Positions 1 through 9,062 of a stretch of DNA of 64,000 nucleotides are shown in pieces. The notes beneath the pieces are model-generated. The model did not search any database. It saw only the letters and a program-made list of their open reading frames with translations, and was not told where the DNA came from. Origin of the DNA: Haploplasma modicum ATCC 29102 (GTDB lineage: Bacteria; Bacillota_I; Bacilli_A; Acholeplasmatales; Acholeplasmataceae). Numbering within the stretch: the first letter of the stretch is position 1; every line of letters starts with the position of its first letter. The stretch lies in the NCBI RefSeq assembly GCF_000687835.1, contig NZ_JHYB01000003.1, positions 174,813 to 238,812 on the forward strand, written 5' to 3'. The position numbers and the translations under genes were made by a program.

Positions 1-639
1 GACTCTGTAAATCAGCTTAGATGGGACAAAAAAGCAAGCAACGTTATGGTATTTGAATATTATAAAGCATTAATTAGTATTAGAAAAAATTATCAACAAT
101 TTAGAATTAATAATGCTAATGATATTATTAATCACTTACGTTTTGTTGATACAAAAAATCCAAATATCATTCATTTTGAAATTACCTTACCAAATATGCC
201 AAAAGTAATTGTTGTCCATGTAGGCAATGTTGCTATACCTTATACCTTTAAATTTAATGATTCTAATAAATATAAGGTACTTACTACTTATACTGATGCT
301 TCTGTCTTTGGTTTAAATATTGTAGATAATAAATCAACTGTTTTAATGAATACTTCACAAATATATATTGAAAATAAAGATATTTCTGAGGTTAAAGTAA
401 AAAAACAAAATGTTACAATAAAGGAAAATTATAACTATGATGTTTTAGATAATATTAAAATTGACTTAGATAAATATGATGTTATTTATAAATCAACATT
501 TGACTCATCTAAACAAGGAAAATATTTAATTAATATCCTTGTTAGAGATAAAGAAGGTAATTTATTAAAGCTTGAGTATTATTTAAAAGTTGGAAAAGAT
601 TATAGCGATGTTAAAATAAAAGGAGAAATTACAGTATGA
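1..639 (+). CDS. pulA: Type I pullulanase, C-terminal part (partial at window edge)
   Basis: The reading frame is open from base 1, so only the C-terminal ~212 residues of a longer protein are here. The first residues, DSVNQLRWDKKASN, followed by FEYYKALISIRKNYQQFR, are typical of type I pullulanases (GH13, alpha-1,6 debranching of pullulan and limit dextrins) just after the catalytic barrel. The rest is the C-terminal beta-sandwich region and a tail of about 60 residues. It ends in TGA and overlaps the next gene by the ATGA at 636-639, so the two are translationally coupled. It fits the neighbouring amylase and maltodextrin ATPase. Family assignment is from motif memory; the catalytic residues lie outside the window. 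Confidence 0.8.
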   Translation, partial: DSVNQLRWDKKASNVMVFEYYKALISIRKNYQQFRINNANDIINHLRFVDTKNPNIIHFEITLPNMPKVIVVHVGNVAIPYTFKFNDSNKYKVLTTYTDASVFGLNIVDNKSTVLMNTSQIYIENKDISEVKVKKQNVTIKENYNYDVLDNIKIDLDKYDVIYKSTFDSSKQGKYLINILVRDKEGNLLKLEYYLKVGKDYSDVKIKGEITV

Positions 640-983
640 AAAAAATATTACTAATCCTCTCCATCTTATTTATTAGTCTAAGTCTTGTATCATGTAAGGA
701 TAAAAAATATGATGCAAAGATTCTAGAACAAGAATTAAATGGTAATACATATACTTTTAAACTTGAAATCTATGAAAAAGATAGAGACAAAATAGAAGTT
801 ATTGCACAAAGTTCAGCAGTTAATATCTACGATAAATTAGATGAAAAAATAGGAACAAAAACTAGATACTTAAATATTACTTTTGTTAATCAAAATAAAG
901 ATATATTAACTGTAAAATATATTATCAATCAAAATGAATTTAATCTAGGACTTAAATTACTAAATAAAACTTGGCATAATTAA
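636..983 (+). CDS. Small putative lipoprotein
   Basis: A 115-residue protein with a lipoprotein signal: MKK start, a hydrophobic stretch, then the lipobox LVSC at about residues 17-20, so the mature protein would be lipid-anchored on Cys20. The remaining ~95 residues are polar and beta-rich in appearance and match no family I recognise. Its start overlaps the pullulanase stop (ATGA), and a strong terminator follows at once, so it is the last gene of that operon. A role next to surface starch degradation (binding or anchoring) is only an inference from position. Confidence 0.65.
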   Translation: MKKILLILSILFISLSLVSCKDKKYDAKILEQELNGNTYTFKLEIYEKDRDKIEVIAQSSAVNIYDKLDEKIGTKTRYLNITFVNQNKDILTVKYIINQNEFNLGLKLLNKTWHN

Positions 984-986
984 AGT

Positions 987-1012
987 AAAATCTCCTTTTA
1001 TAAGGAGATTTT
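987..1012 (+). terminator. Intrinsic terminator after the pullulanase operon
   Basis: An 11-bp perfect stem (AAAATCTCCTT / AAGGAGATTTT) with a TTAT loop, directly after the lipoprotein gene. The A-run on one side and T-run on the other make it usable from either strand. Confidence 0.8.
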
Positions 1013-1020
1013 CTTATATT

Positions 1021-1050
1021 AAAAAGACTTAAGAATTTCTTAAGTCTTTT
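1021..1050 (-). terminator. Intrinsic terminator for the minus-strand amylase operon
   Basis: Near-perfect palindrome around AAGACTTAAGAA with T-runs on both strands, immediately downstream of the DUF1189 gene that ends at 1053. Confidence 0.75.
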
Positions 1051-1052
1051 AC

Positions 1053-1874
1053 TTATGCTAATATTTTCTTTCCTTGTGTTAATAGCACTAACATTACAAT
1101 CATCCCACTTGATAGTTGAAACACAACTGGAGCAAATGGTGTTGACATTAAACCTACAATAAAGGTTAAAATTGCTGGAACACCAAAACACATCATTACA
1201 AATTTTAAACCATCTTTAAAATTAAGGAAGTTTTGATATCCAAATCTAAACAACTGAACTAAAAGAGCAAGAATTAATGCATAGATAATATTTACACTAA
1301 TTTGGATAATATTGTTTCTTACTAAAGTATATAGAATAATATCTTTTTTAAAAGATTTCTCTGTACTACTTGCAAACTCTTTATAAAGACTAATTTTCTC
1401 TTCTCCAGTTGCAAGATTTATATCGTTTAATCTAAACTCATCTTTACTAAATCCTTCATAACCTATTCCTTCTAAAACATTTCCTTCATTATCGACATAA
1501 ATAATTGTATTTTCACTAAATATTAAAGAGTTATGGTTAGTTTTAGGATCAACCTTTTCTTTATTATTAAAGATATAATTAATTCCATCATGAATAAATA
1601 AATATACATCCTCTGAGTTAGATACTAATTTTCCTCCTTTAATAACTAAATCAGTTGGTAATTCCCAGTCAAGAGGAACTCCTTTATCAAAACTCTCCAC
1701 AATAAAATCTAGTCTTGAACCCTCATTTTTTACTACTTCATATGAGGCAGGAAAATTAGATATAAGAATTAAAATAATGAAAAATATTGATAATTTGAAT
1801 AAACTTTTCTCTTCTGATTTAAGTATACTTTTCAGTTTTAACGAATCAAAGAAGTATTCAATTACAAACATCAA
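1053..1874 (-). CDS. DUF1189-family membrane protein
   Basis: 273 residues. One membrane helix lies near residues 27-45 (FKLSIFFIILILISNF), then an extracytoplasmic domain of about 150 residues, then three hydrophobic helices in the C-terminal third (from about residue 185). This layout and the N-terminal FFDSLKLKSILKS segment fit the DUF1189 family, whose members in Firmicutes often sit beside maltose/maltodextrin uptake genes. The start overlaps the stop of the upstream amylase gene (ATGA at 1871-1874), so it is third in the RDD-amylase-DUF1189 operon. Its function is unknown; the conserved pairing suggests it supports the carbohydrate system at the membrane. Confidence 0.7.
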   Translation of the reverse strand: MMFVIEYFFDSLKLKSILKSEEKSLFKLSIFFIILILISNFPASYEVVKNEGSRLDFIVESFDKGVPLDWELPTDLVIKGGKLVSNSEDVYLFIHDGINYIFNNKEKVDPKTNHNSLIFSENTIIYVDNEGNVLEGIGYEGFSKDEFRLNDINLATGEEKISLYKEFASSTEKSFKKDIILYTLVRNNIIQISVNIIYALILALLVQLFRFGYQNFLNFKDGLKFVMMCFGVPAILTFIVGLMSTPFAPVVFQLSSGMIVMLVLLTQGKKILA

Positions 1875-3358
1875 AATCCCCCCATGTTTTTATATTCTTT
1901 TAGTTTAAAAACAACCATTCCGAAAGCTTCTAATTCTTTACTTCCATAAACTACTTCAAAGTCTAAATCAAGATTAATTGTTTTATCAGATAAGTTGTTA
2001 ATTACTAAAACTGTTTCTTTAAAATTTGAATCATTAATACTTCTATAATATCCTTGTATCTGACTAGTATTATTTTCATATGATGCAAACTCGTTTCCAT
2101 ACATTAAACTTGGAAGGCTTTTTCTTAAACTAATTAATTTTTTATAGTGATTAAACATTGAGGTTTCATCTTTTTGTTGTTCTACTATATTTTTAGTATT
2201 TTTATTTGAACCATCATTTGATAACCATTTTGTTGTTCTATCATCGCCCCATAGTAGTGGTTGTCTTCTATATTCATCATAGACAACCTTACCATTTATT
2301 TCCGCACCTTCATATCTAACACCTTTTAACCCGATTTCATCACCATAATAAATAAAAGGCGATCCAGGTAGTGTCATCAAGATACCTACTGCTGATTTTA
2401 ACCTATTAAAATCATTATACATTGATGCTACTCGGTCCATATCATGATTTCCTAGGAAAGGTGAATCTACATACTGATTATTCACCTTATAATACTCAGA
2501 ATACATTCTTTCTAAGTTTTTACTCAATAAATACTGGCTACTTCCTGAACCTACTTTATTTTTTAACTCATTTTGTAAATAAAAATTAAAATATGAGTTT
2601 CCACTTATCGCATAATCTTTGACAATATTATAGTCATTAATGAAAACTTCACCTACTAAAAATAAATTTTTATTTTTAGCTTCGATATAATCATTTAATT
2701 TACTCATAAATATTTTATTGTATGCTGGAGCAAATGAAAGACCAGATTCTTCAAAGAAATGACCAACCGCATCTAATCTAAATCCATCAACCCCAAGATC
2801 TACATATGTATCAATTATTTTATATATTTCATTTAATACTTTAGGGCTATTTAAGTTTAGATCAACCATTCCCCCTGGAAATGATTGATAAGCTTGACCA
2901 TTTTGCCAAACATAATAATCTCTATATTCACTATCTTTATTGTTTATAGCATCTAAATACCAAGGATGGGTGTCTGAAGTATGATTTATTACTAAATCTA
3001 GAATTACCTTTATATTTCGCTTTTTAGACTCTGCTAAAAGTTCTTTTAAATCATCCATTGTTCCATACTCTTCATTTATTTGATAATAATCAGTTGTATC
3101 ATAACCGTGATATGATGGTGATTTAAATATTGGCAATAACCAAATTCCTGTAACACCTAAGTCTTCTAGATAATCAAGATTATTGGTAACCCCTTTTAAA
3201 TCCCCAATCCCATCTTGATCACTATCAGCAAAACTTCTTACAAATAAACTATAATAAATATCATTTTGATAAATTTCACTATAGTTAACTTCTTTTTTAC
3301 AAGAAACTAAGTACAATGACATTAACAAAATAAAAACACTTATAAATATTTTTTTCAT
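1871..3358 (-). CDS. GH13 alpha-amylase-family lipoprotein
   Basis: 495 residues. The N-terminus is a lipoprotein signal with lipobox YLVSC (Cys20), so the enzyme is anchored on the outer face of the membrane. GH13 regions appear in order: DLVINH (region I, ~residue 121), GFRLDAVGH (region II, nucleophile Asp, ~196), LVGEVF (acid/base Glu, ~238) and FLGNHDMDR (region IV Asp, ~304). The DSDQDGIGDLKG stretch near residues 45-56 is the usual calcium-site signature of oligo-1,6-glucosidase/neopullulanase-type members. It probably cuts starch or maltodextrins outside the cell for uptake with the nearby MsmK-type ATPase. The exact linkage specificity cannot be read from sequence. Confidence 0.9.
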   Translation of the reverse strand: MKKIFISVFILLMSLYLVSCKKEVNYSEIYQNDIYYSLFVRSFADSDQDGIGDLKGVTNNLDYLEDLGVTGIWLLPIFKSPSYHGYDTTDYYQINEEYGTMDDLKELLAESKKRNIKVILDLVINHTSDTHPWYLDAINNKDSEYRDYYVWQNGQAYQSFPGGMVDLNLNSPKVLNEIYKIIDTYVDLGVDGFRLDAVGHFFEESGLSFAPAYNKIFMSKLNDYIEAKNKNLFLVGEVFINDYNIVKDYAISGNSYFNFYLQNELKNKVGSGSSQYLLSKNLERMYSEYYKVNNQYVDSPFLGNHDMDRVASMYNDFNRLKSAVGILMTLPGSPFIYYGDEIGLKGVRYEGAEINGKVVYDEYRRQPLLWGDDRTTKWLSNDGSNKNTKNIVEQQKDETSMFNHYKKLISLRKSLPSLMYGNEFASYENNTSQIQGYYRSINDSNFKETVLVINNLSDKTINLDLDFEVVYGSKELEAFGMVVFKLKEYKNMGGF

Positions 3359-3823
3359 TTATAACCCCTTCTTTTTTAGTGATTCTGAAGTCCCTAAAAA
3401 ATGTTCTTCTCTTTTTTTTACGTCTCTTTTTAATGTACTAATTACTTTTGTCTTAAATATATAATCATGAATAGTTCTGCTTGTTCCTTTTTCAGTTAAA
3501 GCAAAATAACAAACAAGACTATATATACCAAAAGTTGATATACTTAGAATCATTTTAAAAAGTTCTCTTAAAATTAATACATAGGTATTTGTGTTACTAT
3601 CATCTAGATTAACTACTTTAATTCCTTGAATTCTCTTTCCAAATGTTTGTCCTTTTGATAAAATCAATGGAACAATACTAGTTAAAACAAATACAAGTAA
3701 AACAAGTAAGTATTTTAAACCTAATTTACCTTGAATCCCTAGCCCTACTAGCAACATTGTTATTGCAAGTGCTGAAATATCAATTGAAAAAGCAATAACT
3801 CTTCTCTCAAATCTTGGAACCAT
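3359..3823 (-). CDS. RDD family membrane protein
   Basis: 154 residues. It starts MVPRFERRVIAFSIDISALAI, with the Arg and Asp pattern that names the RDD family, and has three hydrophobic helices plus a middle GKRIQGIKVV segment typical of the family. It is the first gene after the cre-like promoter at 3844-3878 and abuts the amylase start with no gap. RDD proteins are poorly characterised; some are linked to ion transport. Here it travels with secreted carbohydrate hydrolysis genes. Confidence 0.8.
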   Translation of the reverse strand: MVPRFERRVIAFSIDISALAITMLLVGLGIQGKLGLKYLLVLLVFVLTSIVPLILSKGQTFGKRIQGIKVVNLDDSNTNTYVLILRELFKMILSISTFGIYSLVCYFALTEKGTSRTIHDYIFKTKVISTLKRDVKKREEHFLGTSESLKKKGL

Positions 3824-3843
3824 GAAAACACCTCTTTAAAGCA

Positions 3844-3878
3844 ATTATAACATAAACAAAACTATGATAACGTTTTTA
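3844..3878 (-). promoter_or_regulatory. Promoter with cre-like operator for the amylase operon
   Basis: On the minus strand a perfect -10 TATAAT lies at 3844-3849, 21 bp upstream of the RDD start. The sequence TAAAAACGTTATCA at 3865-3878 matches the CcpA/LacI-type catabolite element TGWAANCGNTNWCA with one mismatch and covers the -35 position. Binding there would block the promoter, so glucose repression or control by a MalR-type regulator is inferred. Confidence 0.6.
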
Positions 3879-3894
3879 TTTATTGGCATGAAAA

Positions 3895-3922
3895 AAACAA
3901 TGCCTGTTTATAAGCATTGTTT
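3895..3922 (-). terminator. Intrinsic terminator for the MsmK-type gene
   Basis: A 9-bp stem AAACAATGC / GCATTGTTT followed on the minus strand by a run of seven T, just after the ATPase stop at 3930. Confidence 0.8.
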
Positions 3923-3929
3923 ATTTGAA

Positions 3930-5117
3930 TTATTCAGCTGTTGTTACTTCTGCAACTGGAGCAAATTTTAATCTCTTAATACCATATGGTTGTGTTTCAA
4001 GATTAATTGGTTGTCCTTTTTCGTATCTTAATCTTAGGTGTGTTTCTGGATCAAAGAAATGAATTTTAGCTGGATTAATTGCCATCTTCATCTTATCACC
4101 AATTCTAATACCTGCTTTACCGTCAATTACAGCACACACATTTGAATTGTTTAAGTTCATATAAACGTTTGTTTCTGAACCTAATAATTCAGCTACGTCT
4201 ACTTCAATATTTAATGTAGTATTTGGGAATTTTTCTAATTCTGAATCGTGAATATCTTCTGGTCTAAATCCTAATGTTACTTCTTCGTCAATTAAGTGGA
4301 AGTCTTCTAAGATTTTTACTTGTTCTTTTGGTAAAGTAATCATTTGGTTATTAATATATAATTCACCTTTTTTGTTTACTTTAACATCAATAAAGTTCAT
4401 TGGTGGAGTTCCCATGAATCCTGCAACGAATTTGTTAATTGGTGAATCATAAATCTCTTTTGGTGATGCAACTTGTTGAATAAATCCATCATGCATAACA
4501 ACGATTCTATCAGCCATTGTCATAGCTTCAATTTGATCGTGAGTTACGTAAATTGTTGTTGTTTCAATTTGACGGTGTAATTTAATTAATTCACCACGCA
4601 TTTGAACTCTTAACTTAGCATCTAAGTTTGATAAAGGTTCGTCCATTAAGAATACTTTAGCATTTCTAACGATAGCTCTACCTAAAGCAACTCTTTGTCT
4701 TTGTCCCCCTGATAAAGCAGCTGGTTTACGTTTTAAGTATTCTTTTAAACCTAAAATTTCTGCAGCATTTTGAACTTTATCATCGATTTCATTTTTTGGC
4801 ATTTTTCTAAGTTTTAAACCGAAAGCCATGTTATCATAAACAGTCATGTGTGGATATAACGCATAACTTTGGAAAACCATCGCAATATTTCTATCTTTTG
4901 GTGCTTGATCGTTTACTAAATCTTCATCAATGTATAATTCACCTGATGTAATTTCTTCTAGTCCAGCAACCATTCTAAGTGTTGTTGATTTACCACAACC
5001 TGATGGTCCAACTAAAACGATAAATTCTTTGTCTTTAATTTCTAAGTTAAAATCAAAAACAGCTTGTACTCCATTTGGATATACTTTGTTAATATTTCTA
5101 AGTAATAAATTAGCCAT
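3930..5117 (-). CDS. msmK: MsmK/UgpC-type sugar ABC transporter ATP-binding protein
   Basis: 395 residues, the usual length for the CUT1-family ATPase that powers oligosaccharide importers. It has Walker A GPSGCGKST (~38-46), Q-loop VFQSYALYP, signature LSGGQRQR (~135), Walker B VFLMDEP and the H-loop THD. The C-terminal third is the regulatory MOIB/TOBE domain. It stands alone, with its own terminator and a strong ribosome site (GGGAGGG) before ATG. It may therefore serve several importers whose permeases lie elsewhere, as MsmK does in other Firmicutes. No permease or binding protein is seen in this window. Confidence 0.9.
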   Translation of the reverse strand: MANLLLRNINKVYPNGVQAVFDFNLEIKDKEFIVLVGPSGCGKSTTLRMVAGLEEITSGELYIDEDLVNDQAPKDRNIAMVFQSYALYPHMTVYDNMAFGLKLRKMPKNEIDDKVQNAAEILGLKEYLKRKPAALSGGQRQRVALGRAIVRNAKVFLMDEPLSNLDAKLRVQMRGELIKLHRQIETTTIYVTHDQIEAMTMADRIVVMHDGFIQQVASPKEIYDSPINKFVAGFMGTPPMNFIDVKVNKKGELYINNQMITLPKEQVKILEDFHLIDEEVTLGFRPEDIHDSELEKFPNTTLNIEVDVAELLGSETNVYMNLNNSNVCAVIDGKAGIRIGDKMKMAINPAKIHFFDPETHLRLRYEKGQPINLETQPYGIKRLKFAPVAEVTTAE

Positions 5118-5191
5118 TTGTAAGCCCTCCCATTTTTATTACTTTAATTATAACAATTTTTAAAAATAAAAAAAATGTGCAATTTGCACAC

Positions 5192-5770
5192 TTATTTAAT
5201 AATTGGATAAATCAAAAATGCATCGCTAAAATGTTTCATATTAAATCCTGTTTCTAGGTAAAATTTATCAAGTCTTTGATTTAGTGTATTTCTGTGCAAA
5301 AATAATTCTTTGGCTGCAATACTACTATTTTGATTACATTCTAAAAACATTTTAATTGTATAATAAATTTCTTGATTTTTATAATATTTATTTAAAATTA
5401 ACTTTTTAATGTTCTCATCGATATTACCATCACTTAATTTAAGTAAGTCATGATTATTAATATATTTTTTAGGAATATACTTTGTTTCAACTATTTTACT
5501 AAAAAGTTTAATCGATTTATCAACTTCTTCAATATTTTTATATTCAATGGATTCATAAACAAGTAAGTTTTGCGATAAATCAGCAATTAATATATTTACG
5601 ATATCACTAATCTCATTAAAACTAGATTCATAATAAATTATAAGCACATTACTACTTTCTGTATATTTAATAATATTTAATGATGTGCTAAAAACTTCAA
5701 TAAAAACCGGAATTTGATCTTCAATGTTTTCTAAGCTTTTTATATACAAATACTTCATAATTATCACCAA
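5192..5770 (-). CDS. PucR/CdaR-type transcriptional regulator
   Basis: 192 residues. The C-terminal ~60 residues (FLECNQNSSIAAKELFLHRN followed by TLNQRLDKF) match the PucR-type helix-turn-helix at the C-terminus of CdaR/PucR regulators. The N-terminal ~120 residues are a mixed alpha/beta sensor-like domain that I do not recognise. Short proteins of this kind occur beside sugar ATPase genes in low-GC bacteria. The location, downstream-facing to the msmK-type gene and divergent from the phosphoglucomutase, suggests control of carbohydrate genes. The ligand is unknown. Confidence 0.65.
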   Translation of the reverse strand: MVIIMKYLYIKSLENIEDQIPVFIEVFSTSLNIIKYTESSNVLIIYYESSFNEISDIVNILIADLSQNLLVYESIEYKNIEEVDKSIKLFSKIVETKYIPKKYINNHDLLKLSDGNIDENIKKLILNKYYKNQEIYYTIKMFLECNQNSSIAAKELFLHRNTLNQRLDKFYLETGFNMKHFSDAFLIYPIIK

Positions 5771-5878
5771 CTTCTATTTTATTATAACATTATTGATTAA
5801 AAAATATTATTCTATTTAATTATATTTAGTTTTTAAAAATAAAACCCTTACCATTTATTAAGATTCCAACTTCTAAAA

Positions 5879-5907
5879 TTGTAATAAAATGCTTTTTACG
5901 ATATAAT
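5879..5907 (+). promoter_or_regulatory. Promoter of the phosphoglucomutase gene
   Basis: -35 TTGTAA at 5879-5884, a 17-bp spacer and a perfect -10 TATAAT at 5902-5907, about 40 bp upstream of the gene. Confidence 0.75.
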
Positions 5908-5946
5908 AATAAATGAAATAAAACTTTTAAAGACGGGATGATTGTT

Positions 5947-7602
5947 ATGTATAATAAAAATTATGAATTATGGAAAAATGCCAATTTAGAACAAGAGTTA
6001 AAAGATGAATTAAATAACTTAACTGAAGAAAAGATAAACGAAGCTTTTTATAAAGATTTAGATTTTGGAACAGGTGGACTTAGAGGAATTATGGGAGTTG
6101 GTACAAATCGTATTAATTCAATTACCATTAAAAAAAGTACACAAGGATATGCCGACTATTTAAATGAAAACTTCACTAATCCAAGTGTTGCAATTTCATA
6201 TGATAACCGTATAAACTCAAAAAAATATGCAAACATTGCAGCAAGAGTTCTTGCAGCAAATAATATTAAAACATATTTAGTTAGCGAGCTTAGACCTACA
6301 CCTTATCTATCTTTTTTAATTAGACACTTTAAAACTTCAGGTGGAATAATGATAACAGCAAGCCATAACCCAAAAGAATATAATGGTTATAAGGTATATG
6401 AACCACATGGTGGACAGTTAAACTTAGAAAACTCAGAAAAAGTAATTAAGAAAATAAGTGAAGTTACAAATATTTTTGATATTAAAGAACTAGATAATAA
6501 TCTTATAAATGTTCTAGATTTAAATTCCTTAGATACTATCTATCTAGATTTAGTAAAAGGCATCGAATTAAATAAATTTAGTAATCCTGCAACAATACTT
6601 TACTCACCACTTCACGGTACAGGAAGTACATTGATTCCTAGACTATTAGAAGAATTTTCTTATAATTACTATTCATTTTTACCACACATGATAAATGATG
6701 GTAATTTCCCTAATACTAGATCTTCAAACCCAGAAGAAAAAATTGCATACATTGATCCAATCGAATACGCTAAAGAAATTAAAGCAGATTCAATCATTTT
6801 AACCGATCCAGATGCAGACAGAATCGGTGCTGCAGTTTATCATAATGGTGAATATATAATATTAAATGGTAATCAAATTGCTGTAATAACACTAAATTAT
6901 TTACTAGAAAATAAAAAAGATATCAAAAATGGTTATATTTTCATGTCAAATGTAACAACTGATTTAATTAAAGTAATAGGTGAAAGCTATAATATCAATG
7001 TAGTTAAAACATTACCTGGCTTTAAATTTATTGCCGAACAAATGGATAAACTAGATAAAGAAAGCACTTATGTATTTGGTTGTGAAGAGTCAAACGGTAA
7101 TATTATTAGTCCATTTGTACGTGATAAAGATGCCGTACAAGCAACTTTAATGTTGTCTGAAATTTCAAGTTATGTAAAAGCAAATAACATGTCAATGATT
7201 GATTATTTAGATAATATTTATCAAAAATATGGATATTTTATTGAAGATACTTTAAGCTTTAATTTTAAAGGGATCGATGGACCTGATAAAATGAATGACT
7301 TAATGGAGTATTTAAGAACTAATCATTTAGAAATAAATGGTTTTGAATTAGAATCAATAGAAGATAATAAGACTATGAAAATAACTAATTTAAAAACTAA
7401 TGAAGTTAAAACTAGTAGTCTAGCTAAATCTAATATTATAAAATTTGTTTATAGTGATAAAAGCTGGATCATGGCAAGACCAAGTGGTACCGAGCCTAAA
7501 CTTAAGATATATATTTCAGTAAATGATAAAAATATTTCTGATGCTAAAAATAAGCATCAAGCAATTAAGGAAGTTATAAATAATTTAATCAATAATAACT
7601 AA
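5947..7602 (+). CDS. pgcA: Alpha-phosphoglucomutase / phosphomannomutase
   Basis: 551 residues from this ATG. An in-frame ATG three codons upstream (5938) touches the purine-rich AGACGGG, which then serves better as ribosome site for 5947. Family motifs: the phosphoserine loop TASHNP (Ser139), the metal loop DPDADRIG, the sugar loop CEESNG and the C-terminal phosphate loop RPSGTEPKLKIY. The enzyme interconverts glucose-1-phosphate and glucose-6-phosphate, linking maltodextrin breakdown to glycolysis. It is monocistronic between a clear promoter and a strong terminator. PgcA-type length and the FGTGGLRG motif near the N-terminus favour phosphoglucomutase over phosphomannomutase. Confidence 0.9.
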   Translation: MYNKNYELWKNANLEQELKDELNNLTEEKINEAFYKDLDFGTGGLRGIMGVGTNRINSITIKKSTQGYADYLNENFTNPSVAISYDNRINSKKYANIAARVLAANNIKTYLVSELRPTPYLSFLIRHFKTSGGIMITASHNPKEYNGYKVYEPHGGQLNLENSEKVIKKISEVTNIFDIKELDNNLINVLDLNSLDTIYLDLVKGIELNKFSNPATILYSPLHGTGSTLIPRLLEEFSYNYYSFLPHMINDGNFPNTRSSNPEEKIAYIDPIEYAKEIKADSIILTDPDADRIGAAVYHNGEYIILNGNQIAVITLNYLLENKKDIKNGYIFMSNVTTDLIKVIGESYNINVVKTLPGFKFIAEQMDKLDKESTYVFGCEESNGNIISPFVRDKDAVQATLMLSEISSYVKANNMSMIDYLDNIYQKYGYFIEDTLSFNFKGIDGPDKMNDLMEYLRTNHLEINGFELESIEDNKTMKITNLKTNEVKTSSLAKSNIIKFVYSDKSWIMARPSGTEPKLKIYISVNDKNISDAKNKHQAIKEVINNLINNN

Positions 7603-7627
7603 AAGGGAATCCATTTGGATTCCCTTT
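7602..7627. terminator. Bidirectional terminator between convergent genes
   Basis: A 12-bp perfect stem AAAGGGAATCCA / TGGATTCCCTTT with a TT loop, lying between the convergent phosphoglucomutase and antiporter genes. Confidence 0.85.
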
Positions 7628-8801
7628 ACTCTACTACTAGTAATTTATCATGTGTCTTATCTATTAAAATCGCTCCAAGAGGCGCTGTTAAAAGTATTGA
7701 TAATATGGCAATACTTAAGACTAGTGATCCGACATTTAAGTTCTCACTTAAAGCAACTGCCCCAATTGATGCTTGGACTGTCGCTTTTGGAAGATATGCA
7801 AAACACACAAAAAGTTTTTCTCTTACATTTAATTTACTTAGTAAAAGACTAATAAATACTCCAATAGTTCTAAAAGATAAACCGATAAAAAGTAATAAAA
7901 CGGGCATAAGGTTAAGTGTTTTAACATAACTTAGTTTTAGTTCAAGACCAACTAAAACAAATAAAATGATCTCAAATACTCTCCACATTCTCTTATAATT
8001 TTTTTCTAAATTATCTGCTAGGTTCTGATCTCTCGCAAGAATAAATATCCCAATTGTTACAATACTTATTAGACTTGAGAAATTAATTGGTGCATTAATT
8101 TTATTTTCTAGAAAAACCATAAGTAATGATACTATAAGCAAGATAATTACATTTATGATATTATTTTTAATTTTTTTAAATATCAAAATAAGTACTAGAC
8201 CAATAATAATTCCAATAACTACTCCAAGTATTATTGATACTGGAATATTTATTATACCTATAAAGTCTATTTTATTATTTTTAATAATCCCCAAAACTGT
8301 ATAAAATATAACAATAACAATAATATCATCAACTGATGCTCCTGCCATAACAAGTTCTGGTATATTTTTATTATTACCATATCCTTTTTCTTTTAAATCA
8401 ATCATTCTTGGGACTATAATTGCCGGAGATACTGCGGCTAGTACAGAACCTAATAGAAGTGCTTCTAAATGCGTTATTTTAAGTAGTATAGGTCCAAAGA
8501 TTAATATACCTATAATCTCAAAAAAAGCCGGAATAAAGCAAATTAAGATAGCACTAATACCTAATTTATAAATCTCTTTATATCTAAGTGATAACCCACT
8601 TCTAGTAAGTATTATGATAAGAGCTATTTGTCTTAAGTAAGGGGCTATTTTAAACATACTTTCATCGATTAAGTTTAAAATTGATGGTCCTATTAATATA
8701 CCAGCTATTATCATTCCAATTAAACTAGGAAGTTTGATTTTATTTGATATATAGCCAAAGACAAAACCTATTATTAAAATTATAATAAAACTTAGTATCA
8801 T
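7626..8801 (-). CDS. CPA2-family cation:proton antiporter
   Basis: 391 residues from ATG 8801. That start is chosen because AAAGGTGAAAGAA precedes it as a ribosome site, and because the protein then begins with the first membrane helix MILSFIIILIIGF. An upstream in-frame ATG would add 14 polar residues. The protein has about 12 hydrophobic helices; the pattern LPSLIGMIIAGILIGPSIL and later AVSPAIIVPRM ... GASVDDIIVIVIF (the two-Asp motif of the transport core) are those of Kef/NhaA-like CPA2 exchangers. No C-terminal RCK/TrkA domain is present, so it is a bare transport module, probably Na+ or K+ for H+. Confidence 0.85.
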   Translation of the reverse strand: MILSFIIILIIGFVFGYISNKIKLPSLIGMIIAGILIGPSILNLIDESMFKIAPYLRQIALIIILTRSGLSLRYKEIYKLGISAILICFIPAFFEIIGILIFGPILLKITHLEALLLGSVLAAVSPAIIVPRMIDLKEKGYGNNKNIPELVMAGASVDDIIVIVIFYTVLGIIKNNKIDFIGIINIPVSIILGVVIGIIIGLVLILIFKKIKNNIINVIILLIVSLLMVFLENKINAPINFSSLISIVTIGIFILARDQNLADNLEKNYKRMWRVFEIILFVLVGLELKLSYVKTLNLMPVLLLFIGLSFRTIGVFISLLLSKLNVREKLFVCFAYLPKATVQASIGAVALSENLNVGSLVLSIAILSILLTAPLGAILIDKTHDKLLVVE

Positions 8802-8894
8802 TTCTTTCACCTTTTCTATGAACAACCAGTTATAACTCATCAATAACTATAGTATACGATACTTTGATTATAAATTATGAATAAAAATAAAAAA

Positions 8895-8910
8895 AGGCTC
8901 TAATGAGCCT
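8895..8910 (-). terminator. Terminator of tRNA-Trp
   Basis: Stem AGGCTC / GAGCCT with a 4-nt loop and a seven-T tail on the minus strand, 12 bp past the tRNA 3' end. Confidence 0.8.
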
Positions 8911-8922
8911 ATAAATTTTAAC

Positions 8923-8997
8923 TGGCAGAGACACAAGGATTCGAACCCTGACCAACGGTTTTGGAGACCGTTGTGCTACCGTTGACACCATGCCTCT
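8923..8997 (-). tRNA. trnW: tRNA-Trp (anticodon CCA)
   Basis: A cloverleaf can be drawn: acceptor AGAGGCA / TGTCTCT with a 3' CCA encoded, anticodon stem ACGGT / ACCGT with loop CTCCAAA (anticodon CCA), and T-arm with GTTCGAATC. It reads UGG only, which supports UGA being a stop in this genome. Confidence 0.95.
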
Positions 8998-9013
8998 AAA
9001 TTGCGACAATAAG

Positions 9014-9042
9014 ATTATAACATAATACCTATTGTCGTGCAA
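9014..9042 (-). promoter_or_regulatory. Promoter of tRNA-Trp
   Basis: Minus strand: -35 TTGCAC, 17-bp spacer, -10 TATAAT at 9014-9019, 16 bp before the tRNA. Confidence 0.75.
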
Positions 9043-9062
9043 GTTTATATTTTAATTACTTT

